Assembly: GCA_009665115.1 (NCBI GenBank)
Contig: WJXE01000093.1
Location: 1-7,056 of the forward strand
DNA from: Nitrosopumilales archaeon
Lineage (GTDB): Archaea; Thermoproteota; Nitrososphaeria; Nitrososphaerales; Nitrososphaeraceae
Direction of reading: 5' to 3'
Length of the DNA stretch: 7,056 bases
In this document: positions 1 through 5,475 of the stretch, one piece after another
Position numbering within the stretch: position 1 is the first letter of the stretch
How the letters are laid out: each line of letters begins with the position of its first letter
Program-made: the position numbers and the translations under genes
The notes under the pieces: model-generated
What the model saw: the letters and a program-made list of their open reading frames with translations, nothing else
Database searches by the model: none
Told to the model about the DNA's origin: nothing

Positions 1-164
1 GAGTAGGACTATCTATAGAAACATGAAGGCGGTGATTTCTATCAAGCAGCCAACAAATATACGTACGTGCTGCTCAGCAGATTATGTTACTACTACTCAA
101 ATTTTTCATAGGGGTTTGAGGAATACAAGTGAGATATCTGATGTATACAAATGATAGGTACAGG
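1..164. other. left-edge stretch with no assignable gene
   Basis: A 43-codon ATG frame lies on the plus strand at 23-154, and a frame on the minus strand runs open off the left edge. Neither shows a motif, a ribosome-binding site or a composition that would make it convincing. No terminator-like T-tract follows the minus-strand gene that ends at 165. I see nothing else here. Confidence 0.4.
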
Positions 165-419
165 CTAGGTCAAAAGATCCAATGCCATTTTTATTTCTGC
201 TATTTCTGATTCTATGGTCTTTTTATCGCGTTCATCTAACGTATATTTAAGAAGTCTTTCACATGCTTCTAGCTCTGCATATATAATGTCTTTCTTATCA
301 AGACAAAGACTATGGTAGGAATCTATAAACTCGTACGTCACCTTCCTTTTGTCTTTCTCTGTACAACCACATGTCTTTGCAACTATTGGAAATGCCCTCT
401 CTGTTTCAGCGATATTCAT
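165..419 (-). CDS. small hypothetical protein, 84 residues
   Basis: I do not recognise this protein. It starts at an ATG (419) and is charged and soluble, with no membrane segment or signal peptide. Residues about 16-26 hold a Cys-Gly-Cys flanked by lysines (TCGCTEKDKRK). The C-terminal half, from about residue 41, is strongly helix-forming, with Leu/Ile spaced among Glu/Lys (AELEACERLLKYTLDERDKK), which suggests a helical hairpin or short coiled coil. It lies 36 nt downstream of the zinc-ribbon gene (456-749) on the same strand and may be co-transcribed with it; no separate TATA box is obvious in the gap. The amino-acid composition is that of a real protein, unlike the overlapping plus-strand frame. 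Function is unknown. Confidence 0.6.
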   Translation of the reverse strand: MNIAETERAFPIVAKTCGCTEKDKRKVTYEFIDSYHSLCLDKKDIIYAELEACERLLKYTLDERDKKTIESEIAEIKMALDLLT

Positions 420-455
420 AATAGACTATCTACCTTTCTAAGCTTAGTTTTCAAC

Positions 456-749
456 TCATACACAATCTTCCGAACTGTAACCCCTGTGGATCTCATTGTC
501 GAATATTGTCGTTGATTCTACTCTGTGTTCGTTGCAGTTAGGACATCTAACAATTATAACACCCGGGGTAAGGCAAGATGCACACCAGAGGCACGATTCA
601 CATAAAAAATGTGGAGCACCATTCGTCTCATCGCTTCGTTTAGTTCCTTTACCAAGAATCAGACTCAAGACGTGGAAGCACCTTGTGTTATGGTACAAAA
701 ATACAGTATTTTCTCGAATAACATTAATCATATGTGCAGCTTGTCTCAT
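456..749 (-). CDS. small zinc-ribbon-like protein
   Basis: The 97-residue reading starts at ATG 749. Six cysteines sit at residues 50, 53, 56, 59, 69 and 72: FLCESCLWCASC, then about nine residues on RCPNCN. This is a treble-clef or zinc-ribbon type metal-binding arrangement. Small proteins with a CESCxWCASC-like stretch followed by CPxC are, from memory, common and paralogous in soil ammonia-oxidising archaea; their role is not established, and protein- or nucleic-acid binding is inference. The first 45 residues look less protein-like than the rest, so the true start may be internal (a TTG falls at residue 28), or the 5' end may be altered. A TATA-like element at 781-788 lies about 33 nt upstream of the ATG and favours the long form. 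The 84-residue gene follows after 36 nt. Confidence 0.6.
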   Translation of the reverse strand: MRQAAHMINVIRENTVFLYHNTRCFHVLSLILGKGTKRSDETNGAPHFLCESCLWCASCLTPGVIIVRCPNCNEHRVESTTIFDNEIHRGYSSEDCV

Positions 750-780
750 AATAACGTTTCTAATTTTTGTAAAAAAAGCC

Positions 781-788
781 TATAATTC
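781..788 (-). promoter_or_regulatory. putative TATA box for the zinc-ribbon gene
   Basis: On the minus strand the element reads GAATTATA. It lies about 33-38 nt upstream of ATG 749. Archaeal transcription normally starts about 25 nt downstream of the box, which would leave a leader under 10 nt. The call rests on spacing and AT content only. Confidence 0.35.
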
Positions 789-1033
789 TAATGTATTATT
801 TTGATCATAGTATTATTATAGTTATATTTGGAAAAATTCTTTCAAAATATCAATTTATTGATGCCATGATTTAGACTTGCACCAAAGAAATACCCAACTT
901 TAAGGGATAGGTTCTTCGAGACTCCTGGCTTACCTCAGCAGCTTTGAAGCACCCCACCAGAGTCGGCAAAACCATTTCGAGAACCCGAACCTACACCATT
1001 ATCATTCACGGAGGTAGGCAGATAGATACATTC

Positions 1034-1365
1034 CTACCGTATCTCCGCATTTATTCTTTTTACCAAATCATCCATATCAACTGGTTTTCAGATGAGGCAT
1101 CCAGTATCATCAGTGGTAGTGGCAGCAGGAAATACAGCTCTCAAAGCTTGATAATTTATCTCAAATGCGGTGATAAAACAAACCTTAACTTTGTTGTCTA
1201 TTTTTCTAATTTCTTCGTATAGGCTGAACCCATCCATTTCTGGCATTACAATGTCTATAATTAGCAGATCATACGAACCTTCCTTGATCACTCGAACAAC
1301 GCATTGAACGCTACTAGACTTTTTCTACAGGAAGACATCCAAACGTCGGGCGACATTGCATGATA
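1034..1365 (-). pseudogene. broken response regulator (receiver domain)
   Basis: The main frame (1088-1291) encodes the middle of a CheY-like receiver domain: SYDLLIIDIVMPEMDGF contains the phospho-acceptor Asp and the usual MPxMDG turn, then VKVCFITAFE supplies the conserved Thr/Ala of beta-4. A TGA at 1088-1090 follows GCLI, yet the same frame continues beyond it with KPVDMDDLVKRINAEIR and a TAG at 1034-1036. That tail is the expected beta-5 Lys-Pro and helix 5, so the TGA probably replaces an Arg codon. Upstream, the main frame has TAG at 1325-1327. A different frame (1288-1365) reads DVWMSSCRKSLVAFNALFE, resembling the helix-2 approach of a receiver, so a frameshift near 1290 is likely. 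The N-terminal acidic pair is not recognisable. A single-domain regulator would be about 120-130 residues. The gene is inferred to be inactive. Confidence 0.75.
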
Positions 1366-1467
1366 CTACATTTCACTAGTGACCTATGGGTGGTTCGAGC
1401 ATCGATCCGGGATTACAAAGACGACCTGAGTGGCGTGGAATGGAAGATAAGCTAAACTCAAACTAGA

Positions 1468-1543
1468 CTCTATGACAATTACAAATGCTGCTAAAAAAGT
1501 TCAGATAACTGTTATACAAAAGTAGTTGTTAACTGTCATAGAG
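1468..1543. repeat. inverted repeat with 14-bp arms
   Basis: The left arm CTCTATGACAATTA (1468-1481) is the reverse complement of the right arm TAACTGTCATAGAG (1530-1543) except for one G/A position. Ten base pairs at the ends are perfect. The arms enclose 48 nt. This could be a hairpin in RNA, a cruciform, or the ends of a very small mobile remnant; no coding sequence or target duplication identifies it. Confidence 0.5.
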
Positions 1544-2004
1544 GGAAGCAATGAGGAGGCAACAAAGATAATGCCATACCTTCAGGATATATATTTGGCA
1601 TCACCGATAACATTGACAATTTTTCGTCAGTATGTCTCATTTTTTGTCCAGCTCGAAACTAATATCTGCAACAGATCAAAATCAAAAAGACATCGTGGGT
1701 GCATCCCAAAATGTATATATTGTAATAGATTGCCACTTCGCGCTTTTCACTGTTGTATTACATTATTACAACAAATGCTACTCAAAGACAAGGTTTGTCG
1801 TGGTTACACCCTACCCCTACTCAACTATTCGTACAAAATGATTTTTGATTTTCTTACCTCATGGCAATGCGAGTACGCAATTGTCTTGTGCTTATCGCAA
1901 TATTAACCCGTGAATCGGGGACCATCTGGCAGCGGAAAATATGTTTCATTGTATATCAGATTCAATTCCATTCAAAATTGATTATATAACATGAATCTAT
2001 AACC

Positions 2005-2011
2005 TATAAAT
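2005..2011 (+). promoter_or_regulatory. TATA box for the 2050 gene
   Basis: TATAAAT lies about 39-45 nt upstream of the ATG at 2050. A start site about 25 nt downstream, near 2033, would give a leader of about 15 nt. The leader region carries an AGAGGA-like purine stretch at about 2030-2035. Confidence 0.5.
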
Positions 2012-2049
2012 TCCCTTTTGTAGAATATAAGAGGAACTAGCACAAGATA

Positions 2050-2337
2050 ATGAGTACAATAAAACGGTCGATGCAATTACCAATAGATGAATGTGAGGAA
2101 TGGATATGGGATGTTTTAGATAGTACGAAAGATTGCGGATTTGAATATATAAAAGACGGAAATACGGAATTTCTAATATTCAATACAAATGAGTTCTTTG
2201 CAGATGCCAAAGCACTAGAAAAAATTAGGAAGACTACCGGAATGGATTTGGTTCAGATGAGCACACATAACGGATATACACAGTTATGGCTTGGTAGATA
2301 TACTTTAGAAAAAGATATCAAGTTTAGAAGAGTTTAG
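2050..2337 (+). CDS. hypothetical protein, 95 residues
   Basis: I do not recognise the family. The protein is compact, soluble and acidic in its first half (MQLPIDECEEWIWDVLDS), without a signal peptide or membrane helix. Its segments alternate between helix and strand: a helix at about residues 12-25, strands around EFLIFNTNEFF (about 39-49), a helix with ALEKIRKTTGMD (about 55-66), then strands through QLWLGRY. This suggests a small alpha/beta domain. The start is the first ATG in the frame and is supported by the TATA box at 2005-2011. It has no same-strand neighbour, so it is probably monocistronic; a T-rich tract at 2444-2462 is a plausible terminator. Codon use and composition look like a functional gene. 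Function is unknown. Confidence 0.7.
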   Translation: MSTIKRSMQLPIDECEEWIWDVLDSTKDCGFEYIKDGNTEFLIFNTNEFFADAKALEKIRKTTGMDLVQMSTHNGYTQLWLGRYTLEKDIKFRRV

Positions 2338-2429
2338 TATGCATTAGTCATCTATTTCTGTACTTTTAGATGTACTATATATTACAAGTGCCATCAAATG
2401 CTTATACTTATGCTGCCCTTGTTCTGGTA

Positions 2430-2603
2430 TTAAAAACGCACTCTTTTTTCTAGGCTTTTTTTGTTTCCATTCATAACATGAGTTAGTACTAGGGTATTCA
2501 ACTTCCCCAGTGATATTGGCTTTTGAATGAATTCATCTATTCTCATGGAAGGTAAAACTCACGTAAATTCCGCCTCCTTAATTTCAAATGCTGTCACACA
2601 AGG
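2430..2603 (-). pseudogene. response regulator C-terminal remnant
   Basis: The minus-strand frame reads VTAFEIKEAEFT, then TGA (2559-2561), then VLPSMRIDEFIQKPISLGKL and about 22 more residues to TAA (2430-2432). VTAFE is the beta-4 Thr/Ala block of a receiver domain, and FIQKP is the beta-5 Lys-Pro block at the right distance (about 24 residues). It therefore looks like the last 40% of a CheY-like receiver with one internal nonsense codon. The N-terminal half with the phospho-acceptor Asp is absent: upstream there is a TAA (2604-2606) and then the end of the cupin gene. The remnant is separate from the one at 1034-1365, whose beta-4 block is FITAFE and beta-5 block KPVDMDDL. No start codon or function is proposed. 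Confidence 0.65.
2443..2464 (+). terminator. T-rich terminator-like tract
   Basis: Runs of six (2444-2449) and seven (2456-2462) T are separated by CTAGGC on the plus strand. Archaeal termination uses such T-tracts without needing a hairpin. The tract is about 105 nt beyond the stop of the 2050 gene. Confidence 0.4.
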
Positions 2604-2617
2604 TTATAGTCCACTTT

Positions 2618-2974
2618 CTATATCGAGTGGAATAGATCCATCGTTCCTAATTCTATTCCTGTATATGGATCATTCCCTACTACCCATGCCTTATGTCCAG
2701 GTGGAATATAGGCTAAGTCGCCAGGTCCGTATTCTTCTTCATTCCCATCATTCATCTTGAATCTGATTCTTCCCGATATTACATATTGTGTATGAGATGC
2801 TTGGCAACTTTGAGATTTAACAAGAGGCTTTACACATTTTTCCCAGCTCCATCCTGGTTCAAGATACATTTTGCCTATACTAGTATCACCAATTTTTGTA
2901 AGATCAAATTTTCCTTTATCAAAGCTTCGCGTTTCGTCTGGTGAATTGATACTCTTCTTCTGCATTTTTGCCAT
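2618..2974 (-). CDS. cupin domain-containing protein
   Basis: This 118-residue protein is a single small beta-barrel cupin. Residues 57-72 (CQASHTQYVISGRIRF) are the first cupin motif, with His61 but without the second histidine of the classical HxH. Residues 83-94 (GPGDLAYIPPGH) are the second motif with His94, followed by WVVG (97-100). This HTxYVxSGR...PGDxxxIPPGHxxW pattern belongs to a widespread family of uncharacterised one-domain cupins, so a metal- or small-molecule-binding role is inference; with few metal-ligand histidines it may be a binding protein rather than an enzyme. It starts at ATG 2974 (a second Met is at residue 4), and a clear TATA box at 3004-3010 predicts an almost leaderless mRNA. 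Length is normal for the family. It lies between a response-regulator remnant and a caspase remnant but is itself intact. Confidence 0.85.
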   Translation of the reverse strand: MAKMQKKSINSPDETRSFDKGKFDLTKIGDTSIGKMYLEPGWSWEKCVKPLVKSQSCQASHTQYVISGRIRFKMNDGNEEEYGPGDLAYIPPGHKAWVVGNDPYTGIELGTMDLFHSI

Positions 2975-3003
2975 CTATACCACAAATACTAATTGTCACT
3001 CAC

Positions 3004-3010
3004 ATTTATA
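3004..3010 (-). promoter_or_regulatory. TATA box for the cupin gene
   Basis: The minus strand reads CATATAAATG, about 30-36 nt upstream of ATG 2974. A start about 25 nt downstream falls near 2981, giving a leader of only a few nucleotides, typical of archaeal leaderless genes. Confidence 0.55.
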
Positions 3011-3043
3011 TGAATTCCGCGTTAGTTCGATCATAACCTATCT

Positions 3044-3247
3044 TTATACAGCAATTACATCTTCGAAGAGATCCACGTCAACTAGGAAGACTCTTACCTT
3101 AGCTGAATCACTATAACAACAATCCAAAATTACAACTACGCTAGTTGATATCCTCTTTTGTATCATCTTTGTAAGTTCTCCAAAAGAAAAACCTCTTCTA
3201 TAGGGTTTATCAGGATCTGTATCAGATGATGCAAGGTACGTCTTCTC
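3044..3247 (-). pseudogene. caspase-like (peptidase C14) gene remnant
   Basis: The minus-strand frame between TAA 3248-3250 and TAA 3044-3046 reads KTYLASSDTDPDKPYRRGFS, then FGELTKMIQK and VVVILDCCYSDSAKV. The VILDCCYS block is the catalytic-cysteine strand and loop of caspase/metacaspase p20 domains. The preceding TYLASxDTD and GFSxxEL blocks match the usual spacing between the His and Cys motifs. The upstream catalytic HG motif is not found in the 80 nt before the fragment. After SAKV the sequence (RVFLVDVDLFEDVIAV) does not resemble the family and stops. The fragment has no usable start codon at its 5' end; the only ATG lies inside, at KMIQ. It is therefore an internal piece of a cysteine peptidase of the archaeal/bacterial caspase-homologue type, left between sod and the cupin gene. 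Confidence 0.75.
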
Positions 3248-3266
3248 TTATTACTATTGATTCTAA

Positions 3267-3300
3267 GTTATCTGCAGAAGCGAAAGCGTCGTCTGATAAC
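3267..3300. repeat. hairpin with GAAA tetraloop
   Basis: GTTATC (3267-3272) pairs with GATAAC (3295-3300). An inner stem GAAGC/GCGTC closes a GAAA loop, with one A-G mismatch, and a four-by-four internal loop separates the two stems. It starts just beyond the sod terminator tract as read on the minus strand. It could be a processing or stability element of read-through RNA, or chance. Confidence 0.35.
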
Positions 3301-3305
3301 AATAC

Positions 3306-3326
3306 CAAAAAAAACAGATGAAAAAG
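3306..3326 (-). terminator. T-rich terminator of sod
   Basis: Read on the minus strand, a run of five T is followed by CATCTG and a run of eight T, all within 25 nt after the sod stop codon. This is a textbook archaeal intrinsic terminator, which needs no hairpin. Confidence 0.7.
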
Positions 3327-3330
3327 ATAC

Positions 3331-3963
3331 TTAATCCAATAGACGCTTCAGAATATTTATTAAGTGCAGCTTGTCGAATCGCTTTGCCACGTCATCCCAG
3401 TTTACCACATTCCACCACGCATTAACATAACTTGCCTTGTCGTTTTTGTACTGGAGATAGTATGCATGTTCCCACACGTCGCAAACTAGTAATGGAACAG
3501 TTCCTGGACCGAGTAGCAAGTTGTGCTTCTCTGCACCAAATGTCAATAACTGATCTGAAAGCGGATCGAATGCAAGGATACCCCATCCAATACCTTCCAC
3601 GGTCTTGGCAGCCTCTGTAAATTGAGCCTTGAATCCATCGTAACTGCCGCCGAAATCTGCATTAATTTTGTCAGCTAGAGCGCTGCCAGGTTTTCCGCCA
3701 CCACCTGATTTCATGTTAGGCCAGAATATAGAATGTAGCAAGTGACCTGCATAATGGAATGAAAGGTCTCTCTCTATAGCTTTAACATCTGTACCTTGGA
3801 AATTATTCTTCCTTCCATTTTCTAATTTTTCAAGTGCTGCGTTGGCGCCATTTACATAGGCAAGATGGTGCTTATCATGGTGCAGGGTCATAATCTCCTT
3901 TGATATATGTGGTTCTAGTACATCATATGCGTAAGGTAACGGAGGTAGTTCGTATTTTTTCAC
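3331..3963 (-). CDS. sod: superoxide dismutase (Fe/Mn family)
   Basis: The enzyme converts superoxide to oxygen and hydrogen peroxide in the cytoplasm. The chosen start is GTG 3963, giving 210 residues beginning MKKYELPPLPYAYDVLEPHI, the standard N-terminus of the family. An upstream ATG at 4032 would add 23 residues that match neither the family nor a signal peptide. Metal ligands are visible: His28 (LHHDKHH), His77 (HLLHSIFW), Asp162 and His166 (DVWEHAYY); the active-site Tyr is Tyr36. In the second shell Gly73 takes the position that is Gly in Mn enzymes, while the position of the Mn-type Gln is His147 (EKHN). His is found there in several archaeal and actinobacterial enzymes, so metal choice cannot be read off. 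The DVWEHAYYLQYKN and WWNVVNWDDV blocks are intact. Probably monocistronic, with its own terminator, and divergent from rpl32e. Confidence 0.96.
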   Translation of the reverse strand: MKKYELPPLPYAYDVLEPHISKEIMTLHHDKHHLAYVNGANAALEKLENGRKNNFQGTDVKAIERDLSFHYAGHLLHSIFWPNMKSGGGGKPGSALADKINADFGGSYDGFKAQFTEAAKTVEGIGWGILAFDPLSDQLLTFGAEKHNLLLGPGTVPLLVCDVWEHAYYLQYKNDKASYVNAWWNVVNWDDVAKRFDKLHLINILKRLLD

Positions 3964-4086
3964 GATCCATGAAACACAATTGAAACTATTAACCTTTCTC
4001 TTTTGCCAGCGTGGGATAACTTGATAGATCAACGCTAATTTACAACCCTATTTCTTATTTCCGTCCATTACCCTCCATTGATCTAT

Positions 4087-4094
4087 CTATATTT
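4087..4094 (-). promoter_or_regulatory. putative TATA box for sod
   Basis: The minus strand reads AAATATAG. Transcription would start near 4063, which leaves a leader of about 100 nt to GTG 3963 or about 30 nt to ATG 4032. A weaker AT element (TTGTAAATTAG on the minus strand, about 4035-4045) would give a shorter leader to the GTG, so the assignment is uncertain. Confidence 0.3.
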
Positions 4095-4168
4095 GCATGT
4101 TTTATGTAGGGTGTCGATATCAACTTAGCATGTAGAATTTAATTATTAGGCGTTGCCGATTCAGAAAC

Positions 4169-4178
4169 GTATTTATTC
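4169..4178 (+). promoter_or_regulatory. putative TATA box for rpl32e-rpl19e
   Basis: CGTATTTATT lies about 30-39 nt upstream of ATG 4208, the spacing expected for a leader of roughly 10 nt. A better-looking TTTAAATT (4190-4197) lies too close to the start codon to drive it without an internal start. Confidence 0.35.
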
Positions 4179-4207
4179 AAAAATTATCTTTTAAATTCGT
4201 AAACATA

Positions 4208-4660
4208 ATGATTAACAAGGAAATCCTTCAGGCTAGAAAAAAAATCTCTGATGCGAGACCCAAATTTGTCAGACAGGAGAGTTGGAGATATGACCGATTA
4301 GCTGAGAACTGGAGAAAACCTAAGGGAAAAGACAACAAGATGAGAAAGCAGTTTTCCGGCGTACCACGCATTGTTAAAATTGGGTATCGAGGGCCAAAGG
4401 CCGGTAGAGGTCTTCATCCATCAGGATATATTGATCATATCGTTTTCAACGTAAATGATCTTACCAGACTTGATGCAAGGAAGGATGCAGCTAGATTAGC
4501 ACATACGGTCGGAACACGAAAAAGAATAGAGATTCTGGCGAAGGCTAATAGCCTAGGTATTAAAATACTGAATCCAGGGAAACTACCCTCACAGACAAAC
4601 GAGAAGAACAAAAAGATAAAATCAGTTGAACAAAGCGAGGAAGAGGTGGAAAACCATTAA
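4208..4660 (+). CDS. rpl32e: 50S ribosomal protein L32e
   Basis: A component of the archaeal large ribosomal subunit, also found in eukaryotes but not in bacteria. The family core is plain: RPKFVRQESWRYDRL (residues about 18-32), ENWRKPKGKDNKMRK, then VKIGYRGPKAGRGLHPSG (about 57-74), which is the RNA-binding signature. It continues through the VFNVNDL strand to HTVGTRKRIEILAKA. Beyond the globular domain, from about residue 125, is a low-complexity Lys/Glu tail (QTNEKNKKIKS, EQSEEEVENH), a charged extension common in archaeal ribosomal proteins. The total is 150 residues. The start is ATG 4208, the only Met before the core. The stop TAA (4658-4660) abuts the start of rpl19e with no gap, so the two genes are a translationally close pair. 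Confidence 0.97.
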   Translation: MINKEILQARKKISDARPKFVRQESWRYDRLAENWRKPKGKDNKMRKQFSGVPRIVKIGYRGPKAGRGLHPSGYIDHIVFNVNDLTRLDARKDAARLAHTVGTRKRIEILAKANSLGIKILNPGKLPSQTNEKNKKIKSVEQSEEEVENH

Positions 4661-5107
4661 TTGGTAGTAAATATAAGGAAAAAAAGGGAATTAATTGCGC
4701 GAATACTCGATGTAGGTGTGAATAGGATCAGGTTTGAACCGGATAAACTTGATGATGTAGCAGATTCTATTACGCGAGAAACTATGCGCACCCTCATAAA
4801 GAATGGAACGATCTGGACGGTTAAGCCCCGGGGAACCTCTAGAGCGCGCGCTGAAGCGAAGCGTGCCATCCGCAGGAAACATGGCACAGGCACAGGATCA
4901 AAGAAAGGCAAAAAGTCAGCAAGAACAGGCAAGAAACAGGTCTATGTAGCCAGGGTAAGAGCCATGAGACACCATCTAAAGGTATTGAAGGATAGAAATG
5001 ATATAACTAGAGGAATTTATTGGGGAATTTATAAGAAAGTCAATGGCGGTCAGGTAAGGTCGCTGGCGCACCTGAGGGAACTTGTAAAACAGTCCAAGAT
5101 TCGCTAG
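4661..5107 (+). CDS. rpl19e: 50S ribosomal protein L19e
   Basis: An archaeal/eukaryotic large-subunit protein that sits on 23S rRNA and helps form inter-subunit contacts. The N-terminal domain carries KKRELIARILDVGVNRIRF and ITRETMRTLIKNGTIWTVKP. The hallmark basic linker follows (TSRARAEAKRAIRRKHGTGT, GSKKGKKSARTGKK), then the C-terminal helical part VYVARVRAMRHHLKVLKDRN and YWGIYKKVNGGQVRSLAHLR. Length is 148 residues, normal for the family. The start is TTG 4661, immediately after the rpl32e stop: no ATG or GTG exists before the conserved region. A GAGGTGG purine stretch at about 4642-4648, inside the end of rpl32e, may act as a somewhat distant ribosome-binding site. The next archaeal spc-operon genes (L18, S5) do not follow. 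Confidence 0.97.
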   Translation: MVVNIRKKRELIARILDVGVNRIRFEPDKLDDVADSITRETMRTLIKNGTIWTVKPRGTSRARAEAKRAIRRKHGTGTGSKKGKKSARTGKKQVYVARVRAMRHHLKVLKDRNDITRGIYWGIYKKVNGGQVRSLAHLRELVKQSKIR

Positions 5108-5147
5108 GATTATAGAAATTGCAAATCTAATGAAAATGCGGAGCTAG

Positions 5148-5456
5148 GCGGATCGTGACATTTCATTTGGTAGTCTCAACGTCCAGTTAAGCGTAGACAA
5201 TGCCATTTTGTGTTCTCCAATGGTGGCTTCCCCAGAAACAATATTGAATATTTTTGTTTGTTTTGTTTGTGATATAGCCGTATTGCATTCGCGATACACT
5301 TCCCAATGGGTGACAGCCTGAGAAATAGGAGACCATTTTGGCCTACAGAGGGACAAGAGCAACAAAATCTCACAAGTAAAGCGGTGGTACACAAAGCCGT
5401 TACTAATGGAGTTGTTAGCTGCTCCAATTCTTATCCCTAATTATCAAGGCCGATAA
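5148..5456 (+). pseudogene. possible winged-helix protein remnant
   Basis: On the plus strand one frame is open from 5148 to TGA 5319-5321, then from 5322 to TAA 5454-5456. Across the TGA it reads WVTA, stop, EIGDHFGLQRDKSNKISQVK, then RWYTKPLL. The T-A-x-E-I-G-x-x-F-G-L stretch followed by a second helix and a basic third segment resembles a winged helix-turn-helix DNA-binding domain with a nonsense codon in the first helix. The 57 codons before the TGA show no motif and have no start codon before an internal ATG. Two minus-strand frames across the same bases (5144-5392 and 5176-5427) are Cys/Leu/Ser-rich and less convincing. This is a weak call. Confidence 0.3.
5249..5270 (+). terminator. 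T-rich tract downstream of rpl19e
   Basis: Three T-runs broken by single G (TTTTTGTTTGTTTTGTTTG) lie about 145 nt after the rpl19e stop. No closer T-tract is seen, so this is the best candidate terminator for the ribosomal pair. It would cut through the possible winged-helix remnant. Confidence 0.4.
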
Positions 5457-5475
5457 TGACAAGAAAACTGCTTCC

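Larger units (their letters stand above)
1366..2049. other. long stretch without a convincing gene
   Basis: A stop-to-stop frame at 1526-1906 (plus) begins with TTG immediately after a TAG. The same frame is also open upstream of that TAG from an ATG at 1473. Its first 40 codons look moderately protein-like (VIEGSNEEATKIMPYLQD), but the rest is rich in Cys, Leu and Phe and has no recognisable motif; an overlapping frame (1632-1841) is no better. It could be a decayed gene, but I cannot name it. The stretch also holds an inverted repeat (1468-1543) and the promoter of the 2050 gene. Confidence 0.4.

Noticed and set aside
496..804. 102-codon plus-strand open frame
   Set aside because: It is antisense to the six-cysteine zinc-ribbon gene and has no motif of its own.
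944..1222. 92-codon plus-strand open frame
   Set aside because: It is antisense to the response-regulator remnant, which has clear family motifs.
1381..1440. tRNA-like stretch (GTTCGAGC on plus; TTTGTAA resembling a Thr anticodon loop on minus)
   Set aside because: The bases around the would-be anticodon and T loops do not form the required stems, and no acceptor stem can be paired.
1526..1906. 126-codon plus-strand open frame
   Set aside because: It starts with TTG straight after a stop, has no recognisable motif, and most of it has Cys/Leu/Phe-rich composition; noted only as unassigned sequence.
4657..4932. Minus-strand frames inside rpl19e
   Set aside because: They are shadows of a certain ribosomal gene.
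5144..5427. Two overlapping minus-strand frames (5144-5392, 5176-5427) downstream of rpl19e
   Set aside because: Neither has a motif, and they overlap each other; the plus-strand helix-turn-helix-like reading was preferred, itself weakly.
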